Assembly: GCA_910574455.1 (NCBI GenBank)
Contig: CAJSYZ010000002.1
Span: 397,671 to 461,670 of the forward strand
From: Trichaptum fuscoviolaceum
Lineage: Eukaryota; Basidiomycota; Agaricomycetes; Hymenochaetales; Trichaptaceae
Length of the DNA stretch: 64,000 nucleotides
Direction: 5' to 3'
Made by a program: the position numbers and the translations under genes. Under the pieces are notes generated by a model. The model ran no database searches. It was not told where the DNA came from and worked only from the letters and a program-made list of their open reading frames with translations. The stretch's first letter is position 1, and every line of letters starts with the position of its first letter. Positions 46,097-58,140 of the stretch are shown in pieces.

Positions 46097-47830
46097 TTAA
46101 CGAAACGTGGAAAGCTCGATATCTTTGGAGACAGCTATCTGCAAGGTAGTAGATCCTGATGTATGCGATATCGGTAGCCCGTATCTCGACGAAGCCAAGC
46201 GTGAGCTCGTAGATGTCTCCCTCGCGTGGTCCCCATATCGTTCTCGAAGCCGAAAGAGCAGTCGTTGGCTCATAACGCTTCCCATGGTAATTGCGAAGCC
46301 GATGGGGATCTCGATGAAATTACTCTAAGAAAGAAAGACACAGGTGAGAAATATTCATGACGTGAGAAGGCTGCTAAAAATCTTACCCCGCCAATCACCC
46401 ATACGAGCTCGTTCATCAGAAAGGAAGCAAATACACTGAGTTGCAAAGTTAATCAGTGATGCGAGGATCGGCGAGGCGATCGAGTACTCACACAGTGAAA
46501 TACAGAATAGAATCACGAACGAGAAGCATCGCCAGTCGGCCTGAGCCCCTATCCAGCACGTCCAGCTTGTATGTCTTGGAGCATTCGTATCCTTTGTGCA
46601 AAGCAAGTACGAGGAGTAAGATCTCGAAGGCAAGAAGGGGTATCCAGAACATTGCGTAGTAGCTCGGCAGTCCTACAGGGACACAGAACTGGATGGGGAG
46701 GAGTCCGAACGTTGGATTAGTAGTCGCTGCAGAAGATCAACTTAGATCTGCTCTCTTATCCACTCCATCACGGATCGACAAGGACGATTACGAACCAGTT
46801 TCGTGCTTCATGATGTTCACGATGATGGTGAATGCCGTGATAAATACGGACAGGAAGGTGACAGAAAGGAGGACGAGTATCTTTCTGCTCTTCCCGTACA
46901 TCGCGTAGATGCGGAGTTGCATTATTACTAATGATCGGTCAGAACGGAGGGCAGGTAGGAGAGTAAGCGAAGGACGTACACTCAGTGAGGACTGCGATGA
47001 TTGTTCCACCGACCCAATGAGCCCTTATCCAAGATATACCTGTGTGTGTTGTGATTAAGTTTTAGCAACCATAACTAAAGAGAAGGCAGTTATCAATAAT
47101 CACATCTAATCGTAAAAGGAACCCGAATAAAACTTGATTCACTATGAGGGTAAACTCGGACACTTACAGCTTTCAAAGTCGTAAGCGTTCTCTAGCTAGG
47201 ACTAGATGAAATGTGGCGACATACCTCTTCACTCAATTCAGGCCAGAACATTACTAGTCCTTATATCAGCTATATTCCTGCACCACAGTGCTCAGCATCA
47301 CCTTACCAGCAACGACAAAGCTGTTCGAAAATCAATGTTGGATGGTCACGCGAAGGTCAAATCACTCACCACATAAAGAAGAGCGAGAAATAACGCGTCT
47401 AGGGAAGACATGATGAGTTCACCAATATTTATGGGTATCTTCGCCTCCCTCACCGTGAAGAATAGTACTTTGCCATAACTCAACCGAGTTGGCTGGATAA
47501 ACCGAGAGTTTGGTCAGTACAAGACAATATTGACTGACAGAGACCTCAACGTACCCACATCACATTCACCTCCCTGTCGAAGGTGCATACTGAAGCAAAA
47601 TTGTCGTCTCTTTAGCTCCTTTCTTAACTCGAATCGTCTCACTGAATTCTCACTGAAGTCATATGTGATAATGGCAAAGGACGACACTGTACAGAAGTGA
47701 AACATGAGGATGAGCTAAATACCAATAGTCAATTTCACTCACAGACAGACAGCTTTGTCGATTCTATGGCCTGCAACCCAGATATGAGTGTCGCAACGAG
47801 TCCGGACAACGGGTTGGACGCAGAAGACAT
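46097..47830 (-). CDS. DUF6533 membrane protein, diverged member
   Basis: ATG 47830 starts an N-terminus MSSASNPLSGLVATLISGLQ. After an intron come SSFAIITYDF and, after another, CTFDREVNVMWV, the heart of DUF6533. Further exons include LSYGKVLFF and, to the left, membrane stretches. The last exon ends with the family-type MSQRLLFRLRERYG and a stop at 46097. It is more diverged from the three + strand genes than they are from one another, and the NRYLPF-like motif is replaced. A scrap of a paralogue survives at 5000-5170. Intron borders in the middle are not resolved. Confidence 0.6.
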
Positions 47831-48883
47831 GGTGGGGCCCAAACGTTCATGTGGACCTCCGCGGTGTGGCGCGTCGAACCCGGGCGCAGATTTATGGGAA
47901 CGAGACGGAGGAAAAGAAGCCTCAGAAGCCGTACTACCTCCTTTGATTAACCCGCTAGCTATTATCGTCTGGAAGTCGGCAAACAACAAAGGTCATGCCA
48001 TTGATGGGAAGCTGCCTTCTTGATCGCTTCTTTCCGAATGACCACGAAAACAACAACATTTGGGAACTCAGCGTCTGATGGTTGATGGCCCCTGACGTTC
48101 AAGTAGATTCGGAAGCGCTAAACGTGCCAGATTCCATTCCGTCCCAGTTCGAGGCCATGGCCGAAGAGATCGGCCTGATGTGAGGCTCTTCTGCGTGGGC
48201 TGATGGTGATGTAGTGTAATAAGCTCGGCCTCTCAAATGATCAGCTGGGACTTTGAGATGTTACAGTAGACTAAGCAGCGGTCCGCCTGAAGGTGAAATC
48301 TTGCCACACTGATGTACAATGTGGATTGAAAGGGCCCGAAATGAGCTCAGAGTTAATTGTCCTTCCCCATGAGAAAAATGAAGAGAGTGAGGCTTCGACG
48401 ATCTCCGGAAGAAAGATCAAGAGAGATCTGCGAGAACATTAGAGTAAGTCAACCCTTGATTGGTCGAAATTATGGACGATCTCAGTGTGAGAGCCCCAAA
48501 ATAGCGTGAAGAAAAAATGAGTCGGTTTCAAGAAGAGTTGCGAGTACAAGCTTGAAGGTGGTCGAGATGTGTTGGGACTACATATGTAGTAGAAGGAATA
48601 CAAGGAATTTTGTCGGTGGGAAACAATACGGATGAAGCCGGCATCATCACAATCATGATGCAACAACTTCAATCCGGTTACTTCCGGCGAAAAACTCATC
48701 GTTTAACAAAACGAAAGGCGGAAGATTCTTAAGTGAAGTCAGCAACAAACTATTTCAGGATGTAAAAGGAGATGAGACACATTTAAATTTGGGAGATAGA
48801 TTTTCAAGTAATATTGCTATAAAATGCACACATGATACAGTCGTAATCGTTAACCCACAATCATCAACACATCGAACAAATCG
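47831..48883. other. Intergenic, no recognised gene
   Basis: The plus-strand frame at 47697-48023 is antisense to the DUF6533 N-terminus and is not credible. The rest (48050-48700) holds only short frames on both strands. Confidence 0.45.
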
Positions 48884-50057
48884 TCATGACTTCCGTACGC
48901 TAGATAGCGGCCCTTCGTTTCCATCCGCTCGCTTAGCCTTGCCTTCTTCACCATCACCTTCAGCACCCGAAGCGACCTCGCGCGCAGCTGTATCCCCTCT
49001 CGACGCCCGTACAGGCACATCAGCGATCCCAAACTCCAGGTAAGGCAACTCCGGCTCTTCATCTAGCGTTCGATGCATGAAAGCCGACGAGCTCGAGTCG
49101 CGCTCTTTCCCTTTCTCAGATGAAGTCGACGGCCGGCCGGAGGAGAAAGACGAGGAACGCGGAGCAGGATAAGGATGTGGATGTGGATGTGCTGGATCGG
49201 GCATTGCGATGAGGAACGCCATACGCACAGATGCGGGACTAGCGCCTGAATCGTGCGCGTTCTGAGCGAACGCGGCCTCGGCCAGCTCCATCTGCGTCGG
49301 CCCTTCGGGTGCTGCTTGACGAGGCCTGTCAGGAAGGATGAGGGTCCCAAGGATGTTCGGGAGTCGGAAGCGTGAGAACAGCGATCTTTGCGCTCGGGAT
49401 GTCATTTGAGCAGTTGCGGGAGCCGGTAGCGAAGGTTGTGAGGATGGAATGAATTGTGCTGCTACGGGCTACATTACAGTTCAGAGACGGCGCACAGATG
49501 AATTACTGTAAACATACCACAATCTTTGACCACCCTTTCTCCCCTCCTCCAATATCATCGACACCGTCAAGATGCGCATCGAACAAGGTCGGCTTGACGG
49601 GTGGTTGACTTCTCGGGATTTGGTCAGGAGGAACGTAGGTCCCGTTCCTGATGGCCTCTTCAATAGCCCGACGTTGACGAGCGCGCATCATAAGCGACCG
49701 AATAACCACAGCTCCGGATACGCTGAGAAGCAAGACCAGCGTCGCTATTCAATAGAAGAAATTCTCAGATCTCAAGCTCATCGAAACTAAGAAGCGTCAT
49801 TACCTAGAAATGTATACACTAAGGCAATATACAGTTAGCGAGAAGAAAAGGTTGTCTTAGATTCTGGTTGACGTACGGTACAAGCTCGATGCTGTAGAAG
49901 TCGGTATAGGACCATTGCTCACTGCCTGGGTAGACGACGCACCCGGTGAAGAGAAGGGTGATTCTGGAGGCCGGTTAGGAGCAGTAAAGGGTGTTGACGA
50001 GGTGCTCGACGTTGTCGTGGCCGCCGCCGAGCCCGAAGGAGCTACTGTTAACGACAT
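48884..50057 (-). CDS. Single-pass membrane protein, fungal, function unknown
   Basis: Exon 1 (from ATG 50057) codes for a Ser/Thr/Pro-rich segment (MSLTVAPSGSAAATT...). A 15-nt micro-exon (49804-49818) supplies YTFL. The next exon gives one transmembrane helix, TLVLLLSVSGAVVIRSLMM, followed by basic ARQRRAIEEAIRNGTYVPP. The last exon (from about 49462) contains RSLFSRFRLP, a Pro/Ser/His-rich segment and the C-terminus ending at 48884. Borders are GT-AG. The layout is a low-complexity N-terminus outside, one helix and a long disordered tail inside the cell. I recognise this as a widespread basidiomycete type but know no function. Its codon use and integrity suggest a live gene. Confidence 0.75.
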
Positions 50058-51453
50058 CTTTCAGTCCCAGGAACGCAAGTCTTTCAAAGACGCGCGATGG
50101 GTGACCCAGCCCTTCACTACCGTTGTCGCACAGGTGCTCGTCGTCGGTCAAGTACGTTGAGTGTGGTTGAGAGTAGGAGGGGAACGTGGGGCGCAGCGCT
50201 GGCAACGTCGCACGACATCTGGCACGCATGTTTTTGTGCGCTTCGGAGGGGCACGTCGCAGTGATTAGTAGCTGATTCCCAACTCCCAAATCAGTCCCGA
50301 AGGTTGCACAGTCCTATAAATAGCATGGGAATTGCCCTTATTTGGCACCATTGACGGCGGGGAGTGCGGCGGGGTGGACTGCGCATGGCGGTGTTTCTGG
50401 TGTTATGGGAAGATTGGGAGGGGCGCGTTACCATATGTGCCTTGATTATTGTGCAGGTGAGAGCGCAGTGTAACGCCATCGATTTTGTTGTGCTCCTGAC
50501 TCGCGATATTAGTAAAATACCAACGGGGCAATTACAAGCACAACATGACATTAAACCCATTCTCGGAGGACCATGTTGGACCATTAAAAATCATTGAGGG
50601 CACCAATTAGCCTTTCAGTGCTTATTACTTTTCTACACCAACAGCTGATGGTCAGATGAAAGCAGATCAAAACAAGTTACTTATGTTCGTTCATGAAAAT
50701 TCAAGGTGGTAATTATTCCTTTGAGCAGTCACCGAACACATTGGTAACTTATATTTGATAAGCGGAGGGGCGGTTAATACAAAGCATTGATGACTTAATG
50801 ACTGATTATCAGATGGTACCGCGGATGACAAGGCGAACATTTAAGATGCTACTGAATTTACTAAGGAATGCATATGTCGACATGAAATTGCAGTGCATTG
50901 ATGAGTCTCAAGCTGTGGTAGGTCCCTTTCAGCCCGGGAAGGGCGCCGCGATTCACTAATACCTACATAGTACTCTGTCAGTACATCCCGGGCATCAAAA
51001 TCAGCCGTTAACCGATACAACTTAATAATCCCACACTCACCGGACCTAGCGAACGCAATCAAGGGATGTGAATTCTTCATGTAATATGCAGCTCATCTCC
51101 GTTAACTCTTCACAATATCATGATCCGCCAGTGGATCGAGTGATGTAGCGGAAGCAAATCACTCAGTCCAATTAAACAAAGCCGATAAAAACGTGTCTTC
51201 GGGATTTGCCGGACACTCGCAAACCTTAATCACTCGTCTGTCCAGGAGCAAGATCTTCCTTACTTTTCTAGGAGTGGCTTTCAATTATCAACCTTTTACA
51301 AGCAGTCAGCACTTACAAGCATCTCCATTATCATCTACGGTAATGCAAGTATACTACACGCACATATTGAAACATTATGTTCTTACTCTTGCAACTCGCC
51401 GTGAAACCTCTAAATTTATCTAAATTTATAAAACGCTTTCCTAGGCCTAGATT
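50058..51453. other. Intergenic, no recognised gene
   Basis: Short frames only. The upstream 230 bp of the gene ending at 50057 contain no obvious TATA box. Confidence 0.4.
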
Positions 51454-53291
51454 CTAGTGTCTTACAGCGTGCAACGGTATGGCGTAGTCCTGAGTCCGTG
51501 TAGAGACAGCTTGTAGTCTGATAGAACGCAGGCCCTCTGAGGTCATCGACTCATATGCTCCTCGGAGACGCAGGAGGAGGCGTGTGCAGAGAATGCTGTG
51601 CAACATCGCTTGGATTCTGCGTATGAGGTATAGATTAGTGAATTCATGAGCTGTGCTGTAGCAGGTACGAACGTGATAAGGAACGTGCACAGATTCGTCT
51701 GAAGAAAAGATGAGTTTGGATGGTATCAAATGTGTGTGTGTGTTCACGTACGGATGCTAATAGTAGAACGAGAAGATTAGTGATGGAAGTCGCTGAAGCA
51801 GCATTTAATAAATTTATAATAGGTTATGATATGCCAAAAAAGCGCGCACCGAAGACGCAGACGTAGTAGAATATCCCTGAGCAAGTGTTAATACAAATGT
51901 ACTGTATGATGTAGCGGGGGCATTAGGGTTCTTACCATCTTTGACCATCATGTGAAATATCACCGAAGTTGATAGTTGACCTATCATACACCATAGTCAA
52001 GCGCTTAGTATAGATGCATAGCGTAAAGGAGCATCACTTACCAAACAAAAGCGCTTTTGTCAGGATCAACGACAACATAACTAGACATACAGAACTCATT
52101 GTCAGCGGCAAAACCCAAAGGTTATTCAAACCTGGTACGCACCGGTTTCGTGAAACAAAAGTATCACATAGCATATCCACAGCTCCCGGTTAGGGAAGTT
52201 GATAAGGCAGCCTCTGTGATAGAGAAGCGGAAACGTGACTTGATGAAGAAGGGAGTAAGAATAACAATAGGTACTTGAAAGTATTAGTTTCACATACAGG
52301 CAACAGCTCTCCCGGAGACATGGGCAGTGACATATATTGACGCTGTTATTCCGGGCTGGCGCACAGTGTCATGAGCTGAATCTGGAGATACATACTTCAA
52401 GAAGATGGTAAAATGCTTACTATGTAGATTGATAGTAGGAAAAGGAGCATCCACTTCTTCCCGTACCATATGGCGTACACTCTGACCAGTAGGACAACTG
52501 ACAACGAGGCTCAGCAGATGATGTGTGTGTGTGAATTTGAGAACTTTACTTACTTTCCCCAGAGACAAACACTAGTGTATTACACACTAGACGAATGCTA
52601 TCATCAGTTAGAGCGCTTGAAGAAACAAGGAAGCGTAGACAGACCTGCATTGGAGACAAGCGCTGATTTACATTTCTGATCCCACGAACGTCCTCATCAG
52701 GATCTACTGTTCATTTTTTGAGCAGATACTCACGCTGCTATCCTCGTTTACTAAGAGCACTGCGCATATGAAGTAACCCCGTTAGTTATAGCGTCTGTGG
52801 CGCTTTGAACCGGCGTACTGAAAAGCCCGATAAACGCGGGGACGAAGGGGAGATATCGGTTTAGGAAGTACACTGCCTTGATGAATGATGTTTTGGACGG
52901 CCAGACAAGGCGTTGCTATGCTTAATCTTGAGATCTGTATTCTCTAATTTCCGACATCCGAGGTACACACCTCTTCAGCGATTGTCAAGGAATATTCGTA
53001 GAGCTGCAAAGATCTCATTTAGTAGCTACAGGCTACAGAATCCTGAAATGAGCGAAACGTACCAGCAGAGTCAGAGTTGCGACTGGCGAATGGATTTCAT
53101 ATTGTTAGTATCCGAAAAACATTGCGCCGAAAGACATTGCTCACCGGAAGTGTACTATATATTTACCGGTTAGCTTGAAAGCACAAGTCGGATATGTAAA
53201 TACATGTATCAGTGTAGGTGTGACGTACCCTTGCAACGTAGACGTCATTTGCGACGTGAACTAGTTCTTCGAGTTGCTGAACGATGCTCAT
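51454..53291 (-). CDS. DUF6533 multi-pass membrane protein
   Basis: ATG 53291 begins MSIVQQLEELVHVANDVYVAR. The 10-nt micro-exon is at 53145-53154 on the complement (Y-T-S plus one base), as in the + strand genes. The DUF6533 core follows near 52800-52900 (LVWPSKTSFIKAVYFLNRYL PFVPAFIGL). The final exon has MLHSILCTRLLLRLRGAYE and ends with TAG at 51454. The first intron and micro-exon are clear. The central exons (51900-52700) are only partly traceable. Function is unknown. Confidence 0.6.
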
Positions 53292-54132
53292 CCTGTCTGG
53301 TCGTCTAGCTCGGACAAAGGTTGTTTGAGGATGCAAGCATTCAGCTTGGGGATCAAGGGAGTCAACAAAGCATTGAGGTTTATACTCACTGCCTTTTACC
53401 TATCCGAGGATCTCACATAAAGATCCGAGGATCTCACATCAAGATCCAAACTGCGAGCGCCTGAGAGTATCATGATCAGGATAGATGTCGTAGTCATCCA
53501 GTACTTCGACCTGAGTGGATTTACCTAACCATCTGGGGCAATGCGGATGCCACTGATCCATCATGAACTCGGTAGTCCCATCAATTTGTTTGCATCCGGG
53601 GAATGGCATTGTCCGCGGTATATCATGGCATTTGTGGCATTTTTGTGCCTCTGTGACCAACAACAGAGCAAAGGTCTTCAAGCCGTAAGCGCGAGGAATG
53701 AGATTTACGTCCCATAATCCGGGCCATGCATTTCATTTTATCATGGACGCCGTGATCATAATGGTAGTGGTCTATGATGGGCGGTGACATTACGTTGTTA
53801 CCCCTTTTGTACAAGACTCGCCTACTAAGAACATGAGGACAAAGATAGGCCGCAGTCGGTCGTGAAGCCCGGGTCGCCCGGTGTGCCTATGTAGGATTTT
53901 GAGTAAGCAGAATTCGAAGAAAATTTCGATTTCAACACCGAGATCTGTATTCTGATTCGGACCGGATTTTGTTAGGGATGTACATACGCTAGGTAATATC
54001 AAAGAACTGTTCTCGGATGACATTGGAGACCACATCATGGATTCTCAGTAGGTCTCTATCAAAAGATAATTTGAAGGCGATAGTCAAGCCTTTCTAAAAC
54101 ACTATGCACAGATAATAAGTCACTGTTCCCGC
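53292..54132. other. Intergenic, with a short tandem repeat
   Basis: Two copies of GATCCGAGGATCTCACAT lie at 53401-53445. Minus-strand frames at 53439-54038 have no recognised motif. Confidence 0.4.
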
Positions 54133-54957
54133 TTACAGAGAATATTCACTTTGCCCCTCCTCATACCGCTCCTGTGAATCACACTCATCTTCTGTATTCT
54201 CTGACCCATCTGCTTCAGAGTAAGCTTCCTGAAACACAGCGCAAGTTAGCAATGGCTGTCTCTCAACGACTACGTGATGCTTCGGGTAGGCCCCGATTTC
54301 GCATGATAACATCTGTATACCTGAGTTATCGAGGCATGGAAGCGGCATGTTCGGGACAAATTTTTGCTTGCGTGTGAAGGCGTACAGGGTTTCCCAAAGG
54401 CGCCGCGCACTGGCGGTCTGAAGAGCTGGTATGAGGTCGTGGTCCCGTAGTGCCTAAGTACGAAAGAATGTGTGAGTACATAGGCTTAGGTGAATTCAGG
54501 CCGAACAAAGACGGTGATCACGAACCTCGATTGCAAGCCAATACCACTGGCAGCGCACCCACTCTCGTTCACATCTTGACAGGTCTATGTCTTTCAGGAT
54601 TGAAATTATGCTCTCCACCGCGCTGCGGGCGGAGATCTTCCCAAGGAACGCAGCTGCGTTTAAGAGCCCCTCCCTATTCCTGACCTTTGATACTGCCAGC
54701 TCCCATTGATGCTGCCTCGCCTTCCCTTTACCCTTCCCTTTCCCTTTAAACCCGGTCCTCGAGCTCACACCATCCGCGCTGTCGATCGTCTCATCGTAGG
54801 CCTCGGAGATCTCAAAGCGAATAGTTTCTTCGCGGAGAACATCTGGGCTCTTTGGAACAAGAAGCAGGACTGTATCGTATCGGACACCCGGGGGCGGTGG
54901 AAGATAGAGAGGGTCAGGTTGGTACATGGCAAGATAGAGGCGATACTTGTTGCGCAT
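54133..54957 (-). CDS. Small protein resembling fungal DUF6914 proteins
   Basis: ATG 54957 opens an exon to 54526 with YRLYLAMYQP and YDTVLLLVPKSPD near the N-terminus, then a GKGKGKGKAR stretch and a segment with RCQWYWLAIE. It joins exon 54453-54321 (ALRDHDLIPALQ, LWETLYAFTRKQKF) through a GTTCGT...TTAG intron. The second intron (donor GTATAC at 54320) reaches an acidic C-terminal piece. In the simplest splice this ends at TGA 54215-54217, so the C-terminus is uncertain. The pattern RLYLALY-x-(Y)-x-LL(V)-PK followed later by WV-x-AL is what I recall for DUF6914, a fungal family of unknown role. The name is tentative, but the gene itself looks real. Confidence 0.55.
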
Positions 54958-56219
54958 CTGCGTCGACCTCGGACTTGATGTTACTCTGCGTGGTCGATTA
55001 GGGTCAATTATGACCCTCCCTAAGCATTTAGAGAACGGAACTTACGGAAGGGACGAGGTAGACGAAGAAAAAGATGTCTGAGACATAGATGACATTCGAG
55101 AATTGTTCTTCGTTCTGCACTAGTTTTCAGAACTTCGTAGTGAGCGGAAGCTCCAGCATAAAGTAACCGCTCTATCGGTGCCTTTATATTTTCCGTCAAC
55201 AAAGAGAACCAGTGGTTGCAATGTGGCTCATCCATTCTTGTGTCACAAAGGCGTGAGCTGGAAGCTCCCGATGTATACCTCTCCTCTTATCTAGAACGGG
55301 CTAAGCAAAGCGTTTCTCTATGATAATAGTAGAACGCCACACCATCAGTGATTACACAAAGAGATACTACCATTATACAATGTCGACTTCATGAGGGTCC
55401 AGAAAGCCCGCTATACCAGCGTTTCAGGTCATTTTCCGCCTCGACCGATGAAGGATAAGACTAGAGCCTCAGACATTCTTCCTTCAGAAGATATCTTAAT
55501 TAAGGATGGGTATGAAAGAAGGAAAAAAAGCCGAACGTGCCTCTCAGGTTATCGGAAAGTAATTTAGGGCAAGTCAATCTAAGGCTCAGGGCAGGTTCAC
55601 CATCATCAGGGAAACTACTTTTTGCTTAAGGCGACTGACGCGTCCTGACGCTGCCTTAAATGGACTGAAGGGTTGCTATGCCTGTCTGAAATCTACTGAT
55701 ATGTTGCTATGCCTGTCTGAAATCAACTGATGGCCTGAACACACTGAAATAAGCCAATTTTCAGGACACACTCAGTACGTCAGTACATCAGGAGGTCAGT
55801 CAAGCATAAGTAAAGACTAAGTACAAGCATGTACAATTCAAATGTCATAGTAAGTACAAATCAGTACACCAGTAATTCAGTACGCCAGTATTGTAGGCTG
55901 CGCGCTGCTTTCCTCTCGCCTTCGCTGATAAGGATGTTCATGCTTTTCGTTGTTGGCTGAGCGACTCAAGCACATTTGCCTTGTGCGCTTCGAGAATTGT
56001 CCGACTTCCGCCCAAGTGGCATATTCTTCCTGACGCCTGAAACAATTGTCAAACATAAATTCCAGAGTTCTTACTACGGGTTTTCGGAGGACTCGGACAT
56101 ACTATTTTCAATCTGTTCCGAAAGCAATTTCTCTCTTGTCCGATTGCGCACGTTCTGATCATTTTCCCTCAAGGTCCATGTTCTTGAATTACCCTCCACC
56201 TTGAATGGTCCGCCGTAGC
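54958..56219. other. Intergenic, repeat-like
   Basis: 55670-55740 has a tandem GTTGCTATGCCTGTCTGAAA. 55740-55890 is rich in CAGTAC/GTAC words and resembles 17220-17420. No gene is seen. Confidence 0.4.
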
Positions 56220-58140
56220 CGCTCGTGTCAATTCTCGTCACCGCAACCTATCGATCTAGCTCTGCTTCTACATCCTTGAGAAGCAGATTGCCTCCGGTGG
56301 GAAGTGGGGGTAGATCTCGGTCTGGAAGTTGTTTGTTCAATAGGGAGTTTTGGTCTGACGCCAGAACGATCGGTATATATCGCAAGTGTTCATACTCCTG
56401 GTTTGTTCCTTCTGGATCATCCGAAAAGTGTTTGAGTAAGGCTTTATACTGTAGCTCGAATGCACTTTAACAAGATGACTTACGGCCGTCAGCGAATCAA
56501 CAAGTATCCCATCGATATGTAGGCAACACTCATTATCTGCAACTTCGCTCACGTCGTAAGGCTTCAGAATAAGCTTTGTGATACGCATCACTACACCTGT
56601 TCGGTCGTCCAGCGTATTGGCAAGCCGGATTTTCTGCTTCGCGAATGCCTGGATCATCGAAAGTACGTTCTCGGTGGACAACTGGCTGATTTAGGAGGTG
56701 GTCGTGAACTTCCCTTGCCCAGCTCGCTCTCAACTCACATCGTCTTATTCATCAGCGACACAACTCACTTCGATACTGATTGACCAAGGACAGCACCACC
56801 GTAGTCCTAGATTTAAGAAAGTAAGACCACTACAGGCCGGAACAAATGACTATTCGAGAAGAGCTCACTCGAGTGGTTGATCCATCCCCTCGCACGAACG
56901 TACCACAGATCAAGTTCACTGTACCTTTCGTAATACCGATACCGTATCCGTGAGACAGAACTCTACCTTCACCATCGAGTCCTTGATGCCAACCAGACGG
57001 CACGACAGCGCAGCATGTCCGTTCCACACGACCTTGCTCGAGGTGAACTTGATAGCGTTGCCGACAATGTTCGTAATGACCTGGCGCAGATGCAGCGAGT
57101 CACCGATGAGCTGATCAGGAATGTCTGGGTAAACATCATATGTGAGGTCGAGGTTGTTTTGCGATGGTCGTACAACGAGAGTCTTGAGGTTACCGAAAAC
57201 CGTGTGTCTCAGTGAATACCAAACTTGCTCTATCGTCATCCTGCCTGCTTCGAACGTAGTAATTAATCGAAATATTAGCAACTGAATTCGGAAGCATCGG
57301 CGGCGGATTAGCTTACTCTTCGAGATATCCAAAATATCGACATTAATCAATAGCAGACTCCGAGCCAAACTATGCACCAGCAGAAGACTCTCGCGCTGAC
57401 TCTTATTCAAATTGCTATCCAGCGTAAACTCTTTCATGCCAATGATACCGTTCATAGGGGTCGAATCTCATGAGACGTGTTCGCCAAGAACTCCAACTTG
57501 GAGCGACTGGCAAGTTCGGCAGCTTCACGAGCGGCGGCGTTCTTCTAAATCGACTCGCGCAAGTAGTGCACAATTTAATTGATTTGATGAGTCTCAAAGG
57601 ATTCCATCTCGCCTGAGCCTTTGACGGTGATGAAACACGTGAAGTCGCCGTTTATACTAGTAGCTGCAGTACTGATCTGCGCAACCACGCACTTCGGTCG
57701 TCAAGTTTCCGGCCATGGTGTCAACAGCCATTCTATTCGGAGTGCGTTCAGTAAAAACCACACTACACAATTCAGCGGAATGCTAGTGAAATAAACATAC
57801 GTGATTTTTTGCTGTGACATGAACATTCTCGATTTCAGCTTGAACACCGAGTTTTTTCGTTCTGACTTCCCGCGCGACTTTGGTCACCCCCGCAGTGAAG
57901 AGAGCCAACTGGTCAACCATGCCATTGATGGCCAAGTCCAGAATATCACCCTGAACAGACACGCCCACGATCTCCTGCGTCAAGTCGCCACGAGCGACGG
58001 TCGTAGTCGCGACAACAATGGTACGCACTTGAAAGTTCACCTGCGTCAAAGAAAAGTGAGACAATTCTCTCCAAGACAAAAGCGCAGCATAGGTTGACCG
58101 CCCATTTGCTGTACTAGTAGTCACAGTCTCGAGCTCCATC
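56220..58140 (-). pseudogene. Group III (NIK1-type) hybrid histidine kinase pseudogene
   Basis: Read right to left. A HAMP repeat lies at 57790-58030 (TTVARGDLTQ, MVDQLALFTAGVTKVAREV). Then come the region before the H box, the H box TSHEIRP at about 57460-57475, MNGIIGM, LLLVHSLARSLLLI, the ATPase domain (YDVYPDIPDQLIGDSLHLRQ, NIVGNAIKFT, GDGSTTR), and a part of the receiver-like region (TGVVMRI, KPYDV, DGILVDSLTAV). NIK1-type kinases sense osmotic signals upstream of HOG. This copy is dead. One base is missing right after the H box. Several stops interrupt 57540-57700 (for example where Gln codons are expected, CAA/CAG to TAA/TAG), and Gly residues of the ATPase domain are changed. The intact protein exceeds 1200 residues, so this is also 5'-truncated. 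Confidence 0.85.

Noticed and set aside
47697..48023. A 108-codon plus-strand gene
   Set aside because: It lies opposite the N-terminal exon of the minus-strand DUF6533 gene and lacks motifs.
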